Shown here piece by piece: positions 53,787-63,320 of a DNA stretch of 63,606 nucleotides. The notes under the pieces are model-generated. The model had not been told where the DNA came from. It did no database searches and saw only the letters and a program-made list of their open reading frames with translations. The DNA lies in the NCBI GenBank assembly GCA_021770445.1, contig JAETQY010000019.1:1-63606 (forward strand), in the 5' to 3' direction. The position numbers and the translations under genes are program-made. Source of the stretch: Bacillota bacterium (lineage in GTDB: Bacteria > Bacillota > Clostridia > Oscillospirales > Oscillospiraceae). Position 1 is the stretch's first letter. Each line of letters starts with the position of its first letter.

Positions 53787-54521
53787 TTACATCCACAGCA
53801 CTACGCGGTACATCATGATAAAGTGAGCGACGCTGCCCAGCAGGATGAACACATGGAAGATTTCGTGACAGCCGAAGCGGGGGTTGTCCCGGCCCGGCCA
53901 CTTAACGGCGTAGAGCACGCCGCCCACGGTGTACAGCACCCCGCCGGCCAGCAGCCAGAAGAAGCCCTCCGCGGGCAGGGCGCGGTAGATGGGGACGATG
54001 GCAAAGAGGGCCAGCCAGCCCATAAAGATATAGATGGCGCTGGTGAGCCACCGGGGAATGCCCAGCTTGGCGATGGTGAGGACCGTCCCGGCCACGGCCA
54101 GGGTCCACACGGCGATGACCAGAGGCACGCCGCCGCTGTGGCGCAAAACAGTGAGGCACAGGGGGGTGTAGCTGCCGGCGATGAGCAGGTAGATGGAGCA
54201 GTGGTCATATTTCCGCAGAGCCAGCCGCCCGGGGACGGAGACGTTCAGGCAGTGGTACAGGGTGCTGGCGGTGTACAGGCAGATCATAGACAGGCCGTAG
54301 ACGGCGAACAGTCCGAACAGCAGCCATCTGCCCAGTATGGCCGACCGGACCAGCAAGGCGGCGGTGCCCGCCACGGCCAGAGCCGCGCCCAGCCCGTGGG
54401 TGATAGCCGACCAGGGGCGCAGGCCGTCGTAGGGGTCCCGGACCTCCACCCGGCGGCTGGGGCGAACGGTCCCAATTGCGGCGGCGGTCATGGAGTGAGC
54501 GGTCAAAGTGTTTGTACGCAT
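53787..54521 (-). CDS. Hemolysin III / PAQR-family membrane protein
   Basis: 244 aa from ATG 54521, behind AAAGGAG. Seven hydrophobic segments. The PAQR motifs are SAITHGLGAALAVAGTAAL, STLYHCLNVSVPGRLALRKYDHCSIYLLIAGSYTP and FGCHEIFHVFILLGSVAHF, carrying the Zn-binding Ser/His/Asp/His set. The role in bacteria is uncertain (membrane lipid homeostasis or hydrolase). Confidence 0.93.
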   Translation of the reverse strand: MRTNTLTAHSMTAAAIGTVRPSRRVEVRDPYDGLRPWSAITHGLGAALAVAGTAALLVRSAILGRWLLFGLFAVYGLSMICLYTASTLYHCLNVSVPGRLALRKYDHCSIYLLIAGSYTPLCLTVLRHSGGVPLVIAVWTLAVAGTVLTIAKLGIPRWLTSAIYIFMGWLALFAIVPIYRALPAEGFFWLLAGGVLYTVGGVLYAVKWPGRDNPRFGCHEIFHVFILLGSVAHFIMMYRVVLWM

Positions 54522-54647
54522 GGGATACACTCCTTTCAGAGGAGACAGGGGGCTGATTCTGATTACAGTATATCCGAAAGCGGCAAAAATATCAATATAA
54601 ATTATGACCAAATATAATATTAAAAACTAGATAAGATGATGTAAAAA

Positions 54648-54676
54648 ACAGCGCCGGCAAACCCGGCGCTGCTTTT
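54648..54676. terminator. Bidirectional terminator near the ferredoxin gene
   Basis: 9-bp stem CAGCGCCGG / CCGGCGCTG, loop CAAAC-like. AAAAAA on the left and CTTTTT on the right. It serves the minus-strand ferredoxin gene. Confidence 0.85.
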
Positions 54677-54682
54677 TGGTCA

Positions 54683-54853
54683 TTAGCCCTGGGAGATCGC
54701 GCCCATGGGGCAGGTACCAGCGCAGGAACCGCAGTCAATGCAGGCGCCGGCGTCGATGACGTAGTGGTCGTCACCCTGAGAGATGGCGCCCACGGGGCAG
54801 CCGTCAGCGCAGGAACCGCAGCTGATGCAAGCGTCACTGATAACATAGGCCAT
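54683..54853 (-). CDS. 2[4Fe-4S] clostridial ferredoxin
   Basis: 56 aa from ATG 54853, behind GGAGGTG. Two cluster motifs, CISCGSCADGCPVGAI and CIDCGSCAGTCPMGAI, in a near-perfect internal duplication. The main low-potential electron carrier for fermentation enzymes such as pyruvate:ferredoxin oxidoreductase and hydrogenase. Confidence 0.97.
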   Translation of the reverse strand: MAYVISDACISCGSCADGCPVGAISQGDDHYVIDAGACIDCGSCAGTCPMGAISQG

Positions 54854-54973
54854 GATATGTACACCTCCATTAGAATGGTATCCCCATTCTACCACAATTT
54901 TTAAAAAAAGCAATGCTAAATTTTTGATAATCCGGGCATGATGGTAACAGACTTGTTTCTGAGGTGATCCTGT

Positions 54974-57403
54974 ATGGCAGAAAGCCAATTCACATCCACC
55001 GCGTTAGGGGCCATCCGCCTGGCCCAGGAGAACGCCGCCCGCCTGGGCCACAGCTATGTGGGCAGCGAACACCTGCTACTGGGGCTGGCCGGACAGGAGT
55101 TTAGCCCGGCGGCCATGGCGCTGCGCCGGGCGGGGGCGGACAGCCGCAGTCTGCGCTCCGCCATCGTGCAGCGGGTGGGGACGGGGGTGCCTGCACGCTC
55201 CATCCACCAGGGGCTTACCCCCAACTGCTGCCTGGCCATCCAGGGGGCGGTGGAGGAGAGCCGCCGCCTAGGCGGTGGGGCGGTAAACTCTGAGCACCTG
55301 CTACTGGGCCTGCTGCGCACCAAGGGCAGCGGAGCCGCCCGGCTGCTGGCCCACTGCGGGGTGGAGGCCGAGGGGCTGTACCGGACGGTCTCCGCCTCCC
55401 TGGGCGGGGAGGAGGCCCCCGCGCCCAAGCCCCGGACCAGGGAGCCGGAGGCCCGTCCCAACGGCGACACCCGCCAGCTGGACCAGTGCGCCCGGGACCT
55501 GACCCGCATGGCGGGGGAGGGCCGGCTGGACCCGGTGATCGGCCGGAAGGAGGAGCTGGAGCGCCTTGTCCAGATTCTCTCCCGGCGGACCAAGAACAAC
55601 CCAGCCCTTATCGGCGAGCCCGGGGTGGGCAAGACCGCTGTGGTGGAGGGACTGGCCATTGCCATTGCCGACGGCAACGCCCCCCAGCACCTGTTGGGCA
55701 AGCGGATCTATGCCCTGGACCTGTCCGCCATGGTGGCGGGCACCAAGTACCGGGGGGAGTTTGAGGAGAAGCTGAAGCACGTCCTCAACGAGGTGCGCCG
55801 GGCGGGGAACATCATCCTCTTTATCGACGAGCTCCACACCATCGTGGGGGCGGGCAGCGCCGAGGGGGCCATCGACGCCGCCAACATCCTCAAGCCCGCC
55901 CTGAGCCGGGGGGAGCTCCAGGTCATCGGGGCCACCACCATCGACGAGTACCGGAAGTATATCGAGAAGGACGCCGCCCTGGAGCGCCGCTTCCAGCCCG
56001 TCACCGTGAAGGAGCCCTCCCGGGCGGAGACGCTGGAGATTTTACAGGGCCTCCGGGGCCGGTACGAGGCCCACCACCACCTCATCATCTCGGACAGCGC
56101 CCTGGAGGCGGCGGTGGACCTGTCCTGTCGCTACCTGCCCCAGCGGTTCCTGCCTGACAAGGCCATCGACCTGGTGGACGAGGCGGCCGCCCAGGCCCGG
56201 CTGTCGGGCAAGGCCCTTCCCCCCGAACTCCAGCGGCTGGAGGGGAGGGTGTCCCAGGCGGGGAAGCAGCTGGCCGACGCGGTGCGTCGCCAGGACTTCG
56301 AGCAGGCGGCCATCCTGCGCAACGTGGAGCGGGACTTCCGCCGGGAGCTGGAGGGGGAGCGGCAGAAGTGGCAGTCGGGCCAGGGCCAGTTCGCCGTGGA
56401 GCCCCACCACATCCGGGCGGTGCTCTCCCAGTGGACGGGGGTGCCGGTAGAGGACCCGGACGAGGCGGACAAGCAGGCCCTGACTCAGCTGGACACCGCC
56501 CTGCGCCGCCGGCTCCTGGGCCAGGACAAGGCGGTGGACACGGTGGTCCGGGCCATCCGCCGGGGCCGGCTGGGGCTGAAGGACCCCCGCCGGCCGGTGG
56601 GCTGCTTCCTCCTGCTGGGGCCCAGCGGGGTGGGCAAGACCCAGCTGTGCCGCTCCCTGGCCGCCGCCCTCTTCGGCAGCGAGGAGGCCCTGCTCCGCTT
56701 CGACATGTCGGAGTATATGGAGGCCCACACCGTCTCCCGCCTGCTGGGCTCCCCTCCGGGCTATGTGGGCCATGAGGAGGGGGGACAACTCACCGAGCGG
56801 GTGCGGCGGAATCCCTGGTCGGTGGTGCTGCTGGACGAGCTGGAGAAGGCCCACCGGGACGTGTGGTCCGTCCTCCTCCAGGTAATGGAGGAGGGGGTGC
56901 TCACCGACGCCCAGGGGCGGAAGACCGACTTCCGCAATACGGTGCTGGTGATGACCTCCAACCTGGGGGCTCAGCGGTTTGCCAAGGGGAAGCGGCTGGG
57001 CTTCAACGCCGGGGGCGAGGCGGAGCGGGAGGAGCTGGAGCGCTCGGTGCTGTCCGACGCCTCCAACACCTTCGCCCCGGAGTTTCTCAACCGGCTGGAC
57101 GCCACCCTGGTGTTCCACCCCCTGGACGGGACCACCCTGAACGCCATCACCCGACAGCTGCTGTCTGAGACCCGAAAGCGGCTGGAAAAGCTGGGGGTGG
57201 CCATGGCGGTGGAGGAGGAGGCCGTTGGCCTGCTGGCCGGCAAGGGCAGCAGTCGGGAGTACGGCGCCCGGCCTTTGAGGCGGGCCATCGCCTCCCTGGT
57301 GGAGGACCCCGCCGCCGACCTGATGCTGGCCGGCCGGCTGAAAAAGGGGGATACCCTGTGCGTCTCGGCCCAGGGGGACGAGGTAAAGGTACGGTTGGTA
57401 TAA
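54974..57403 (+). CDS. clpC: ClpC-type AAA+ chaperone/unfoldase
   Basis: 809 aa. The N-terminal Clp_N double repeat (1 to about 145) precedes AAA-1 with Walker [14 protein letters not shown] near residue 217. A middle domain with UvrB/C-like helices follows ([19 protein letters not shown], about 440). AAA-2 has Walker [15 protein letters not shown] near 549 and [20 protein letters not shown]. It feeds substrates to ClpP. The ctsR-mcsAB genes that usually accompany clpC are absent, so it is expressed alone (SD GAGGTG). Confidence 0.94.
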   Translation: MAESQFTSTALGAIRLAQENAARLGHSYVGSEHLLLGLAGQEFSPAAMALRRAGADSRSLRSAIVQRVGTGVPARSIHQGLTPNCCLAIQGAVEESRRLGGGAVNSEHLLLGLLRTKGSGAARLLAHCGVEAEGLYRTVSASLGGEEAPAPKPRTREPEARPNGDTRQLDQCARDLTRMAGEGRLDPVIGRKEELERLVQILSRRTKNNPALIGEPGVGKTAVVEGLAIAIADGNAPQHLLGKRIYALDLSAMVAGTKYRGEFEEKLKHVLNEVRRAGNIILFIDELHTIVGAGSAEGAIDAANILKPALSRGELQVIGATTIDEYRKYIEKDAALERRFQPVTVKEPSRAETLEILQGLRGRYEAHHHLIISDSALEAAVDLSCRYLPQRFLPDKAIDLVDEAAAQARLSGKALPPELQRLEGRVSQAGKQLADAVRRQDFEQAAILRNVERDFRRELEGERQKWQSGQGQFAVEPHHIRAVLSQWTGVPVEDPDEADKQALTQLDTALRRRLLGQDKAVDTVVRAIRRGRLGLKDPRRPVGCFLLLGPSGVGKTQLCRSLAAALFGSEEALLRFDMSEYMEAHTVSRLLGSPPGYVGHEEGGQLTERVRRNPWSVVLLDELEKAHRDVWSVLLQVMEEGVLTDAQGRKTDFRNTVLVMTSNLGAQRFAKGKRLGFNAGGEAEREELERSVLSDASNTFAPEFLNRLDATLVFHPLDGTTLNAITRQLLSETRKRLEKLGVAMAVEEEAVGLLAGKGSSREYGARPLRRAIASLVEDPAADLMLAGRLKKGDTLCVSAQGDEVKVRLV

Positions 57404-57450
57404 TGGAGGGCCCCGGAGCGAAAAATGCTCCGGGGCTTTGTCTACGCCGC

Positions 57451-57828
57451 TCAGAGCGCTCGGGAGGAAAAAACCTCCTTTGCTGTGGAGACTGCGTTGA
57501 GCACCCGGGGAAATCCCACATAGGGGACACAGTGGATCAGAGCCTCCACAATTTTTTCTGGGGCAATCCCCACATTTAACGCTCCGTTGAGATGTACCCT
57601 CAATTGGGGCTCGCACCCGCCGGCGGTCAGAAGGCTGTCTATGGTCACCAGCTCCCGCTCCTGTAGGGACAGCCCCTCCCGGGCGTAAATGTCGCCGAAA
57701 GCAAACTCCACAATGTAGCGGCCTAGGTCCGGGGCGATACCAGACAGGGAATCAATCACAGCCTCACCGCCCGCATTGTCCACCTGCTGTAAAAGCTCCC
57801 ATCCCCGCTGGAATCGGGTCTGTTCCAT
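57451..57828 (-). CDS. Carboxymuconolactone-decarboxylase family protein
   Basis: 125 aa. AhpD-like helical fold: GLSLQERELVTIDSLLTAGG and CEPQLRVHLNGALNVG. The Cys-X-X-Cys of redox-active AhpD proteins is not present (one Cys, then Gln and His), so it is probably not a peroxidase partner. RBS AGGAGG. Its promoter carries a MerR-type 19-bp spacer and the MerR gene is divergent. In Bacillus a gene of this family (yraC) belongs to the AdhR aldehyde-stress regulon, which fits. Confidence 0.85.
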   Translation of the reverse strand: MEQTRFQRGWELLQQVDNAGGEAVIDSLSGIAPDLGRYIVEFAFGDIYAREGLSLQERELVTIDSLLTAGGCEPQLRVHLNGALNVGIAPEKIVEALIHCVPYVGFPRVLNAVSTAKEVFSSRAL

Positions 57829-57860
57829 TTGATTTCACCTCCTTCCTGCACTATAATGGG

Positions 57861-57891
57861 AGAGTACAACTTGGACTATAGTCCAAGTCAA
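57861..57891 (-). promoter_or_regulatory. MerR-type promoter with 19-bp spacer and palindromic operator
   Basis: Minus strand TTGACT (57891-57886), 19 bases, TACTCT (57866-57861). The spacer is centred on the perfect 18-bp palindrome CTTGGACTATAGTCCAAG (57870-57887). Overlong spacers are the hallmark of MerR-activated promoters, and this one drives the decarboxylase-family gene. Confidence 0.85.
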
Positions 57892-57911
57892 GAACTTTTT
57901 TGAGGTGGAAT

Positions 57912-58274
57912 ATGACCATTGGAATAATGACCCAGAGGACGGGACTAACTGAGAGTACACTGCGGTACTATGAGAAAAAGGGGCTGATTCATGTGGCCCG
58001 AGATGGAGGCGGTAGGCGGGTCTATAACGAGGAGGATGTGGAGTGGATCGCTTTTATCTGTCGGCTCAAGGAGACCGGAATGCTCCTGCGGGACATCCGG
58101 CGCTATGCGGACCTGCGGGAGCAGGGGCGGGCCACCATGCCGGAACGGCTGGCGATGCTGGAGGAACACAGAGAATATGTGCAGGAGCAACAGAAGAGGT
58201 GGGCGAGACATCTGAAAAGGCTGGAGGACAAGATCGCGTTTTATCAGGCCGAGATATTCCAGCCGCCGGTCTGA
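57912..58274 (+). CDS. MerR-family regulator (AdhR/NmlR-like)
   Basis: 120 aa from ATG 57912, behind GAGGTG. The winged HTH is MTIGIMTQRTGLTESTLRYY and GGGRRVYNEEDVEWIAF. A long dimerisation helix follows, without a C-terminal metal site. A single cysteine, Cys50 in FICRLKETGM, lies where AdhR/NmlR proteins have their reactive thiol for aldehydes or electrophiles. It likely activates the divergent gene through the 19-bp-spaced promoter. Confidence 0.9.
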   Translation: MTIGIMTQRTGLTESTLRYYEKKGLIHVARDGGGRRVYNEEDVEWIAFICRLKETGMLLRDIRRYADLREQGRATMPERLAMLEEHREYVQEQQKRWARHLKRLEDKIAFYQAEIFQPPV

Positions 58275-58382
58275 CACCGGCGGAATTCGATGCAGCAGAG
58301 GATATTTCTCGGAATATAGGGCGGGATTGCATTTTCTCTCTTGCCAAGTGGGAGATTATTGTGTATAATATCTATCGCACCT

Positions 58383-58469
58383 GCCGGTGTGATGGAATTG
58401 GTAGACGTAGCGGACTCAAAATCCGCCGCTGGCGACAGCGTGGGGGTCCGAGTCCCCCCACCGGCACCA
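58383..58469 (+). tRNA. tRNA-Leu(CAA)
   Basis: 87 bases. Acceptor GCCGGTG pairs with CACCGGC, discriminator A, encoded CCA. D-arm with GG in TGGTAGAC. Anticodon stem GCGGA/TCCGC with loop CTCAAAA, so the anticodon is CAA. A long variable arm GCTGGCGACAGC is present, as in class II tRNAs. T-arm GGGGG-TCCGAGT-CCCCC. The 3' end borders the AT-rich island. Confidence 0.97.
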
Positions 58470-58481
58470 ACTTGAATGAGT

Positions 58482-58524
58482 CCCGCTTTTCGAACAATTT
58501 TATCGAAAAGCGGGGTTCATTTTA
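58482..58524 (+). terminator. Terminator of tRNA-Leu
   Basis: 12-bp perfect stem CCCGCTTTTCGA / TCGAAAAGCGGG with a 9-base loop, then GTTCATTTT. Confidence 0.8.
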
Positions 58525-58654
58525 TCTTCAAACCGTTGCAATTAGCGGGTTCCTTCTCTTCATTAATTTAAATCAAGTCACTCCATTTTTTCAAAATTCT
58601 ATAACCATTATTTTGCCGAGTGCTGTTATATGAACAGTGGTTTCTCATATAATC

Positions 58655-59791
58655 TTATCTCTTTGCTGCAAAGTACGCATCTTCAAACCCTTGCGGTGTC
58701 TGGTATTTCAGCGTTCGGTGAGGACGCACTTCATTGTAAAACTGGATAAATCGCTGGACACTTTTGCGAAAACCATCTTCTGAGGTGTACTCTCTGCGGT
58801 ATGCTTCTTCTTTCTTAAACGTGGCAAAGAAAGTTTCTGCCACCGCATTGTCATGAGGCCTAGCCGTAGCCGAAAATGACTGTCTAACCCCACATTTTTG
58901 AAGTAAAGCAGTCATCGCCTTAGATGTGTATTGTGTCCCCCAGTCACTATGGAATGTCAAATCCTTCGGCCTCCCCCGTTCTTCATATGCAGCTCTGAAT
59001 GTGGCTGTAACCAAATTTGTACTGGCATTTTTGGAAACTTTGAAGCCTACGATTCGACGGGAATACAAATCAAGAACGATGCAGAGGTAAAGCCAATAGC
59101 CTTCCACTCGAAAATATGTTATATCACTCACCCATGTCTGGTTTGGACGCTGCGCTGTAAAGCTGCGCTCCAGCCAGTTCTTTTTCTGCTCTTGCTGCTG
59201 TTTCTTAAATTGCTGCTTTGCTTCAGGGCGAACACTATGCAGATCCAGTTCCTTCATGATTGCAACAATGCGTTTCTTGCCAACACGGATTCCACTGTCT
59301 GCCAAAACGATTCGTATTTTTTCGGCGCCATACCGTTGCGCACTATCGTCGAAAATCTGCTGAATCTTTAGCATAAGTTCGGCCTGCTCTCTTTCTCGTC
59401 CACTGCGGTCCGCACGGCGGAATATGTGATTATAGAACGTCCCTCTTGCAACGTTCAGAGCTTCACAGAGCTCATAGACACTGTATTTCCCCTCATGATA
59501 TATGCCCTCCAGTAAAGCAAGTTTCTTTTGCAAGGGGATTTCTGTAACAAGGCCAGTGCAATGAATGATCTCAAGCTCGTGTTCCAATTTCTTTGCATGG
59601 CGAAATAGTTTGTCAAATTCTGTTGGAGTATATTTTCGCACAGGGGTTTCAATAGAGCAAAGTTCTTTTGCCCAGCGATATATCGTGCTTTGTGCAAGGT
59701 GCAGCTCTTGACTTATTGATTTGATGGATTTCCCCTGCTCATAATGCCGAACAACTTCCTCTTTGAATTCGTTTGGATATTTCTTTGACAT
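58655..59791 (-). CDS. IS3-family transposase (single-frame)
   Basis: 378 aa from ATG 59791. The N-terminal HTH (KKYPNEFKEEVVRHYEQGKS, HLAQSTIYRWAKEL) is fused in one frame to HTH_21 and the rve integrase core. The DDE residues are in VSDITYF, FHSDWGTQY and AVAETFFATFKKEE; the tail HRTLKYQTPQGFED is typical. IS3 elements usually need a -1 frameshift between two frames; here no frameshift is needed. AGCATCA/TGATGCT (59795-59820) flanks the SD and could limit translation. The terminal inverted repeats could not be placed with confidence. Confidence 0.9.
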   Translation of the reverse strand: MSKKYPNEFKEEVVRHYEQGKSIKSISQELHLAQSTIYRWAKELCSIETPVRKYTPTEFDKLFRHAKKLEHELEIIHCTGLVTEIPLQKKLALLEGIYHEGKYSVYELCEALNVARGTFYNHIFRRADRSGREREQAELMLKIQQIFDDSAQRYGAEKIRIVLADSGIRVGKKRIVAIMKELDLHSVRPEAKQQFKKQQQEQKKNWLERSFTAQRPNQTWVSDITYFRVEGYWLYLCIVLDLYSRRIVGFKVSKNASTNLVTATFRAAYEERGRPKDLTFHSDWGTQYTSKAMTALLQKCGVRQSFSATARPHDNAVAETFFATFKKEEAYRREYTSEDGFRKSVQRFIQFYNEVRPHRTLKYQTPQGFEDAYFAAKR

Positions 59792-60082
59792 AATAGCATC
59801 ATCTCCCCATTTTGATGCTGCCATTATAAGTGGCTATCTTTGTTTCGTAAAGTTTGTAATAAAGTATGGGGAAGCAGAGTTTTGACCATCCCGTTCATTT
59901 TCGCCACATTCGGATAATATTCCCGACGATGAACGGAGGGCGAACTGGTTATAACTCCCAACAAAATCTTCTTCGCGAGCCAGATAGGAAAATATGCAGA
60001 TACAGCAATTGGGCCTATCTTTTCCGCAAATTATCTGATACAATATTTATAAAGTAATCATTGGATCAGGAGGAAGATCCGT
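59792..60082. other. Gap between transposase and ATPase gene
   Basis: 291 AT-rich bases with no credible gene. GATAGG (59983) and CCTATC (60016) are inverted copies 27 bases apart, and a TACAAT box lies near 60039. It probably contains the right end of the IS and the promoter of the defence pair. Confidence 0.4.
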
Positions 60083-61599
60083 ATGCGCTTTATTGTTTTG
60101 ACTACAGGAAGTGCAATCACGGCCCAACCCAAGTGTGGCTATCTGATTGAAGATCAATGGGATGACTGGTTTCAGTACAGTACCATGTATGATCTACATA
60201 TTACTGATTCATCTTCACATATAAAGTATATGGGAAAAATCAAAATAGGCCAAAAAAGCATGGGTGAAAAGCAGCAGCGGCCCAATCTTCCGCAAAACTT
60301 TGAATCGTTGTCAAACATCTTCTTTTCCTTGGGGCAGGACAGTCATTACTATGAGAACATAAAGAATTTGGGAAGTACTTTCCGCGAGGAAATATTTGAA
60401 GCCCTCAATGATGTCTCATACAATCTGAGTTTGTTAAAGTCTGTAAATAAAGAGCATGTTATGAAAATTTCACTGCTACGAAGTGTACCCATCTCCATTG
60501 TGAAAGGTCAGTTTCACCGAATTGCATTGGGCGGCGCACGGTTAACCGCCTATAATTTTGAATATACTTCCTGCCCTGCGCGAGAAGGCTGTGATCCAAT
60601 CACGATCCGATTCGATGTGGATCCAGAATCCAACCCTCCCACGAATATTCACGTTGTCATAGGTAGAAACGGTGTGGGTAAAACCTACCTCATCAGTAAT
60701 ATGATTCGTTCAATCGTTTACCTGCGCAGCGATTTGAAGGGAAAGGCTGGAACGACTCGTTTTCTCACCGGGCATGAGACGGTGACCGACCGTTTTTCCC
60801 GCATTATCTTTGTTTCATTCAGCGCTTTTGATGAATTGAACTTCAAAACAAAGTCTGAGAAATTCATAAAAACCGGCCTACCGTCATCGACAGACGGAAA
60901 AAGCTCCATCGAGAAGATGACTGCCACTTTTTCCACAAGCTTTTCAAACTGTGTTCGCGGACCACAAAAAAGATTGATGCAAAAAATACTCCATATGCTT
61001 ACATCAGATCCGATGTTCAACGAGTCTGGTATCCTTAACTTTTGCGATGATAACTCATCTTGTGACTTGACCGAGTTAGCATCCGTTTTTTCCAGGCTGA
61101 GTTCAGGCCATAAAATCATTCTGCTGTCTGTTACCCAGCTCATAGAAAAAGTAATGGAAAAACATTGGTCTTTTTGGATGAGCCTGAAGGTCATCTGCAT
61201 CCACCTTTGCTATCCGCATTCGTTAGGACTCTTTCAGAACTGCTTACTGACACAAACGGGGTAGCAATCATTGCAACCCATTCCCCAGTTATTTTGCAGG
61301 AGGTTCCGCGCAGCTGCATTTGGAAACTACGCCGAACAGGTGCCAATTGTCACGCAGAGCGTCTTCAGATAGAGTCATTTGGATCGGATATCACTACTCT
61401 GACCACTGAAATTTTTGGATTAGAGGTTACTAACTCTGGTTTTCATTATTTATTACAATCTTTGGTAAACAAATATCATGACTATGATGCAGTCCTTCGA
61501 GCGCTTAAAGGACAGTTAGGAGACGAGGGCCGCGCTTTGGTAAGGACTATGGTAGCTTTGGACACAGAAGAAATAGGTGAAGATGATGAAGATGAATAA
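60083..61599 (+). pseudogene. Septu PtuA-like ABC/AAA ATPase, frameshifted
   Basis: ATG 60083 behind AGGAGG. An N-terminal region of about 190 residues of unknown fold precedes Walker A VVIGRNGVGKTYLISNMI at about 192-205. Frame 1 runs through the signature-like RLSSGHKIILLSVTQLIEKV, then shifts. The expected Walker B VFLDEPEGHLHPPLLSAFVR is in the -1 frame, with the switch helix THSPVILQEVPR and an acidic end at 61599. The frames meet at an A5 run (61158-61162); one extra A would restore one protein of about 505 aa. It is either a real lesion, a homopolymer error or an A-AAA slippage site. Confidence 0.8.
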
Positions 61600-62434
61600 G
61601 CCAAATATAACTTTGCACGATGTGTTTACATCCTGCACTGAGAATATGAATGATGAAAATAAGAATAAGTATGCCCCATGTTTCGATGAAATTGTACTTG
61701 CAACGCAGGATTATGAAAAAAAGATGGAGCAGGGAGCACCACAGGATGTCGCGTCTTGTTCCGTCGTCAGCGGCCTTTCCCACACAGAAATGGGAAAACT
61801 CTATAAGGACAAGCTGGCCAAGTTAAGGCAGCCCGCCAGAAAGTATTATGATCAGATAAAGGCTGGCGCCCCAAGGGGTATGTGTCCATATTGCAGGCAA
61901 CGGACGGTCTCTACGCTGGATCACTATTGTCCACAGGCCCACTATGCTTCATTGGTCATCTCGCCGAGTAATCTTGTTCCTGCCTGTGCAGAATGCAATA
62001 AAAACAAGCTTGATATCACTTTTTTTCACCAGAAAGAATGCGCTTTTTTTAATCCATATTACGAGGATTCGGACCAGTTCATTTGGTTGAAAGCATCTTT
62101 GCGTGAGGATCTCCAATCAGATGAGCTGACAATGTCATTTTGTGTTGATCCACCTGATGAGTGCGACTTAATCACCCGAAAAAGGTTGGGACATCAGTTC
62201 ATCAAGCTTAAGTTGGACAAGCTTTATGGAATTCATGCTGCCGAAGAGCTGATTGGCGTCCGTTCTCGGTGTCTCCGCATATATAAAGCAGATGGACCCA
62301 GTGAAGTAAAGAAGAGTATACAGGAATCAATAAAAGATAATGAATATCGTCCGAATTCATGGCAGGCAGCTATGTACCGGGCATTGGATTCAGAGTGGTT
62401 TTATGATTCCTGGCTTCCAACCAAGGTGTCATAG
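61586..62434 (+). CDS. HNH endonuclease of a Septu-like (PtuB-like) defence pair
   Basis: 282 aa from ATG 61586 (AGGTGA 5 bases upstream; GTG 61577 and ATG 61592 are alternatives), overlapping the ATPase end. HNH core with zinc knuckles: CPYCRQRTVSTLDHYCPQAH, then NLVPACAECNKNK, giving the catalytic His of LDHYCP. The N-terminal 100 residues and the C-terminal 120 (HQFIKLKLDKLYGIHAAEEL) are family-specific. ATPase plus HNH in overlapping genes is the PtuAB arrangement of antiphage Septu, also used as effector in some retrons; no reverse transcriptase is in the window. Confidence 0.85.
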   Translation: MKMNKPNITLHDVFTSCTENMNDENKNKYAPCFDEIVLATQDYEKKMEQGAPQDVASCSVVSGLSHTEMGKLYKDKLAKLRQPARKYYDQIKAGAPRGMCPYCRQRTVSTLDHYCPQAHYASLVISPSNLVPACAECNKNKLDITFFHQKECAFFNPYYEDSDQFIWLKASLREDLQSDELTMSFCVDPPDECDLITRKRLGHQFIKLKLDKLYGIHAAEELIGVRSRCLRIYKADGPSEVKKSIQESIKDNEYRPNSWQAAMYRALDSEWFYDSWLPTKVS

Positions 62435-62563
62435 CCAAAGGGCACAACCAACTATACAATACAACCTCAATCGATATATTACACAGATTTTATAGGGCCA
62501 AAACAGTGGCATCTATAGTGTTCGCCCCAGCCACGTTGCCGCGGACGCCATATCGTTCGCGGC

Positions 62564-62954
62564 GACTTTTTTACAAAAGTCACCTCTCACTCATTTTGTC
62601 GCGGCTCCTCTCCAAACCGGACCCACTGCGTTGGGCTCCGGTTTGGTTTTTTCTGATTCTGAAAGTTACAGCCTCGAAAGTGTTCGGCATGGCCAAAAAG
62701 AAGACACGACCGTTGTCGTGTCTTCTTTTTTGGGTTATTCTGGTATTATTCCGGTATGGAGGAAAACCCTGATAAAAAGAAAAAGTTACGAAACTGGCCG
62801 AATAGCCAATTGTCGTAACTTTTTTGTCATGTGTTGATAAAAAAGATGCAGCCTCCGGGTTTGCACCCAAAACCAAAGCGGAGCCTAGCGAAGCGGGTCC
62901 GGTTTGGAAAGGAGGAGCAGCGGAATGAGCGCGCTCTGACTTTTGAAAAAAGTC
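62564..62954. repeat. Inverted-repeat element with internal hairpins
   Basis: Left arm 62564-62646 and right arm 62873-62954 are imperfect reverse complements over about 82 bases; both contain GACTTTTTT, CTCATT, CTCCAAACCGGACCC (left) or its near match, and GGCTCCG-TTTGG. The 226-base core holds two terminator-like hairpins: AAGAAGACACGAC / GTCGTGTCTTCTT (62699-62728) and AAAAAGTTACGA / TCGTAACTTTTTT (62780-62826). There is no coding frame worth calling. MITE-like or recombination-site-like; it could also be two small RNA genes. It fills most of the stretch after the HNH gene. Confidence 0.6.
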
Positions 62955-62983
62955 GGAGCAAGCGATATGAAGCTTGCTCCGAC
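62952..62983. repeat. Perfect hairpin beside the inverted-repeat element
   Basis: GTCGGAGCAAGC / GCTTGCTCCGAC, 12 bp with an 8-base loop, no T-tract. Confidence 0.6.
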
Positions 62984-63113
62984 GTGGAATAAGCGGTCAA
63001 AATCGATTTTCCTTTGAATCCCTTGCGGCACAATGGTTTGGAAAGAAGGGCCGATGTTGGAGCGGGGAAGGCAATCACTTTGTTGTTTGACTGCATTAGT
63101 GTTTATTGGTCCT

Positions 63114-63320
63114 TCATGAATCTGTTTTGCATATCTGATTGACTATGCCAAAGAGTTTCCTGCTTACAATCGCCAGGTGGTGTTCCTGTATTAAAAATCT
63201 CTCTAACTCGCCCCGGTTCTTAACCTGCTTTACAGAAGACAGGTCTGCTATAAAGGTCTTCTGGAGCAGAACATCCTCTACATATTTTTCATTCCTTAGT
63301 ATTTTATTTGTCGAATATTG
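63114..63320 (-). pseudogene. Start-less gene remnant
   Basis: A minus-strand frame of 68 codons between stops, with protein-like composition (RNEKYVEDVLLQKTFIADLS, then VKNRGELERFLIQEHHLAIV) but no start codon or SD. It looks like the C-terminal piece of a lost gene. I do not recognise the family. The remaining 280 bases to the window end (63324-63606) are AT-rich and show no feature I can support. Confidence 0.4.

Noticed and set aside
58043..58633. Frame running through the merR end and tRNA-Leu
   Set aside because: Overlaps a tRNA and a terminator; no SD.
60083..62434. Retron with a PtuAB effector
   Set aside because: No reverse transcriptase and no msr/msd-like inverted-repeat RNA upstream of the ATPase. 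An RT beyond the right edge cannot be excluded but the order would be unusual.
62506..63096. Several short frames in the palindromic region
   Set aside because: They read through perfect hairpins, change composition abruptly and have no SD; the repeat structure is the better explanation.
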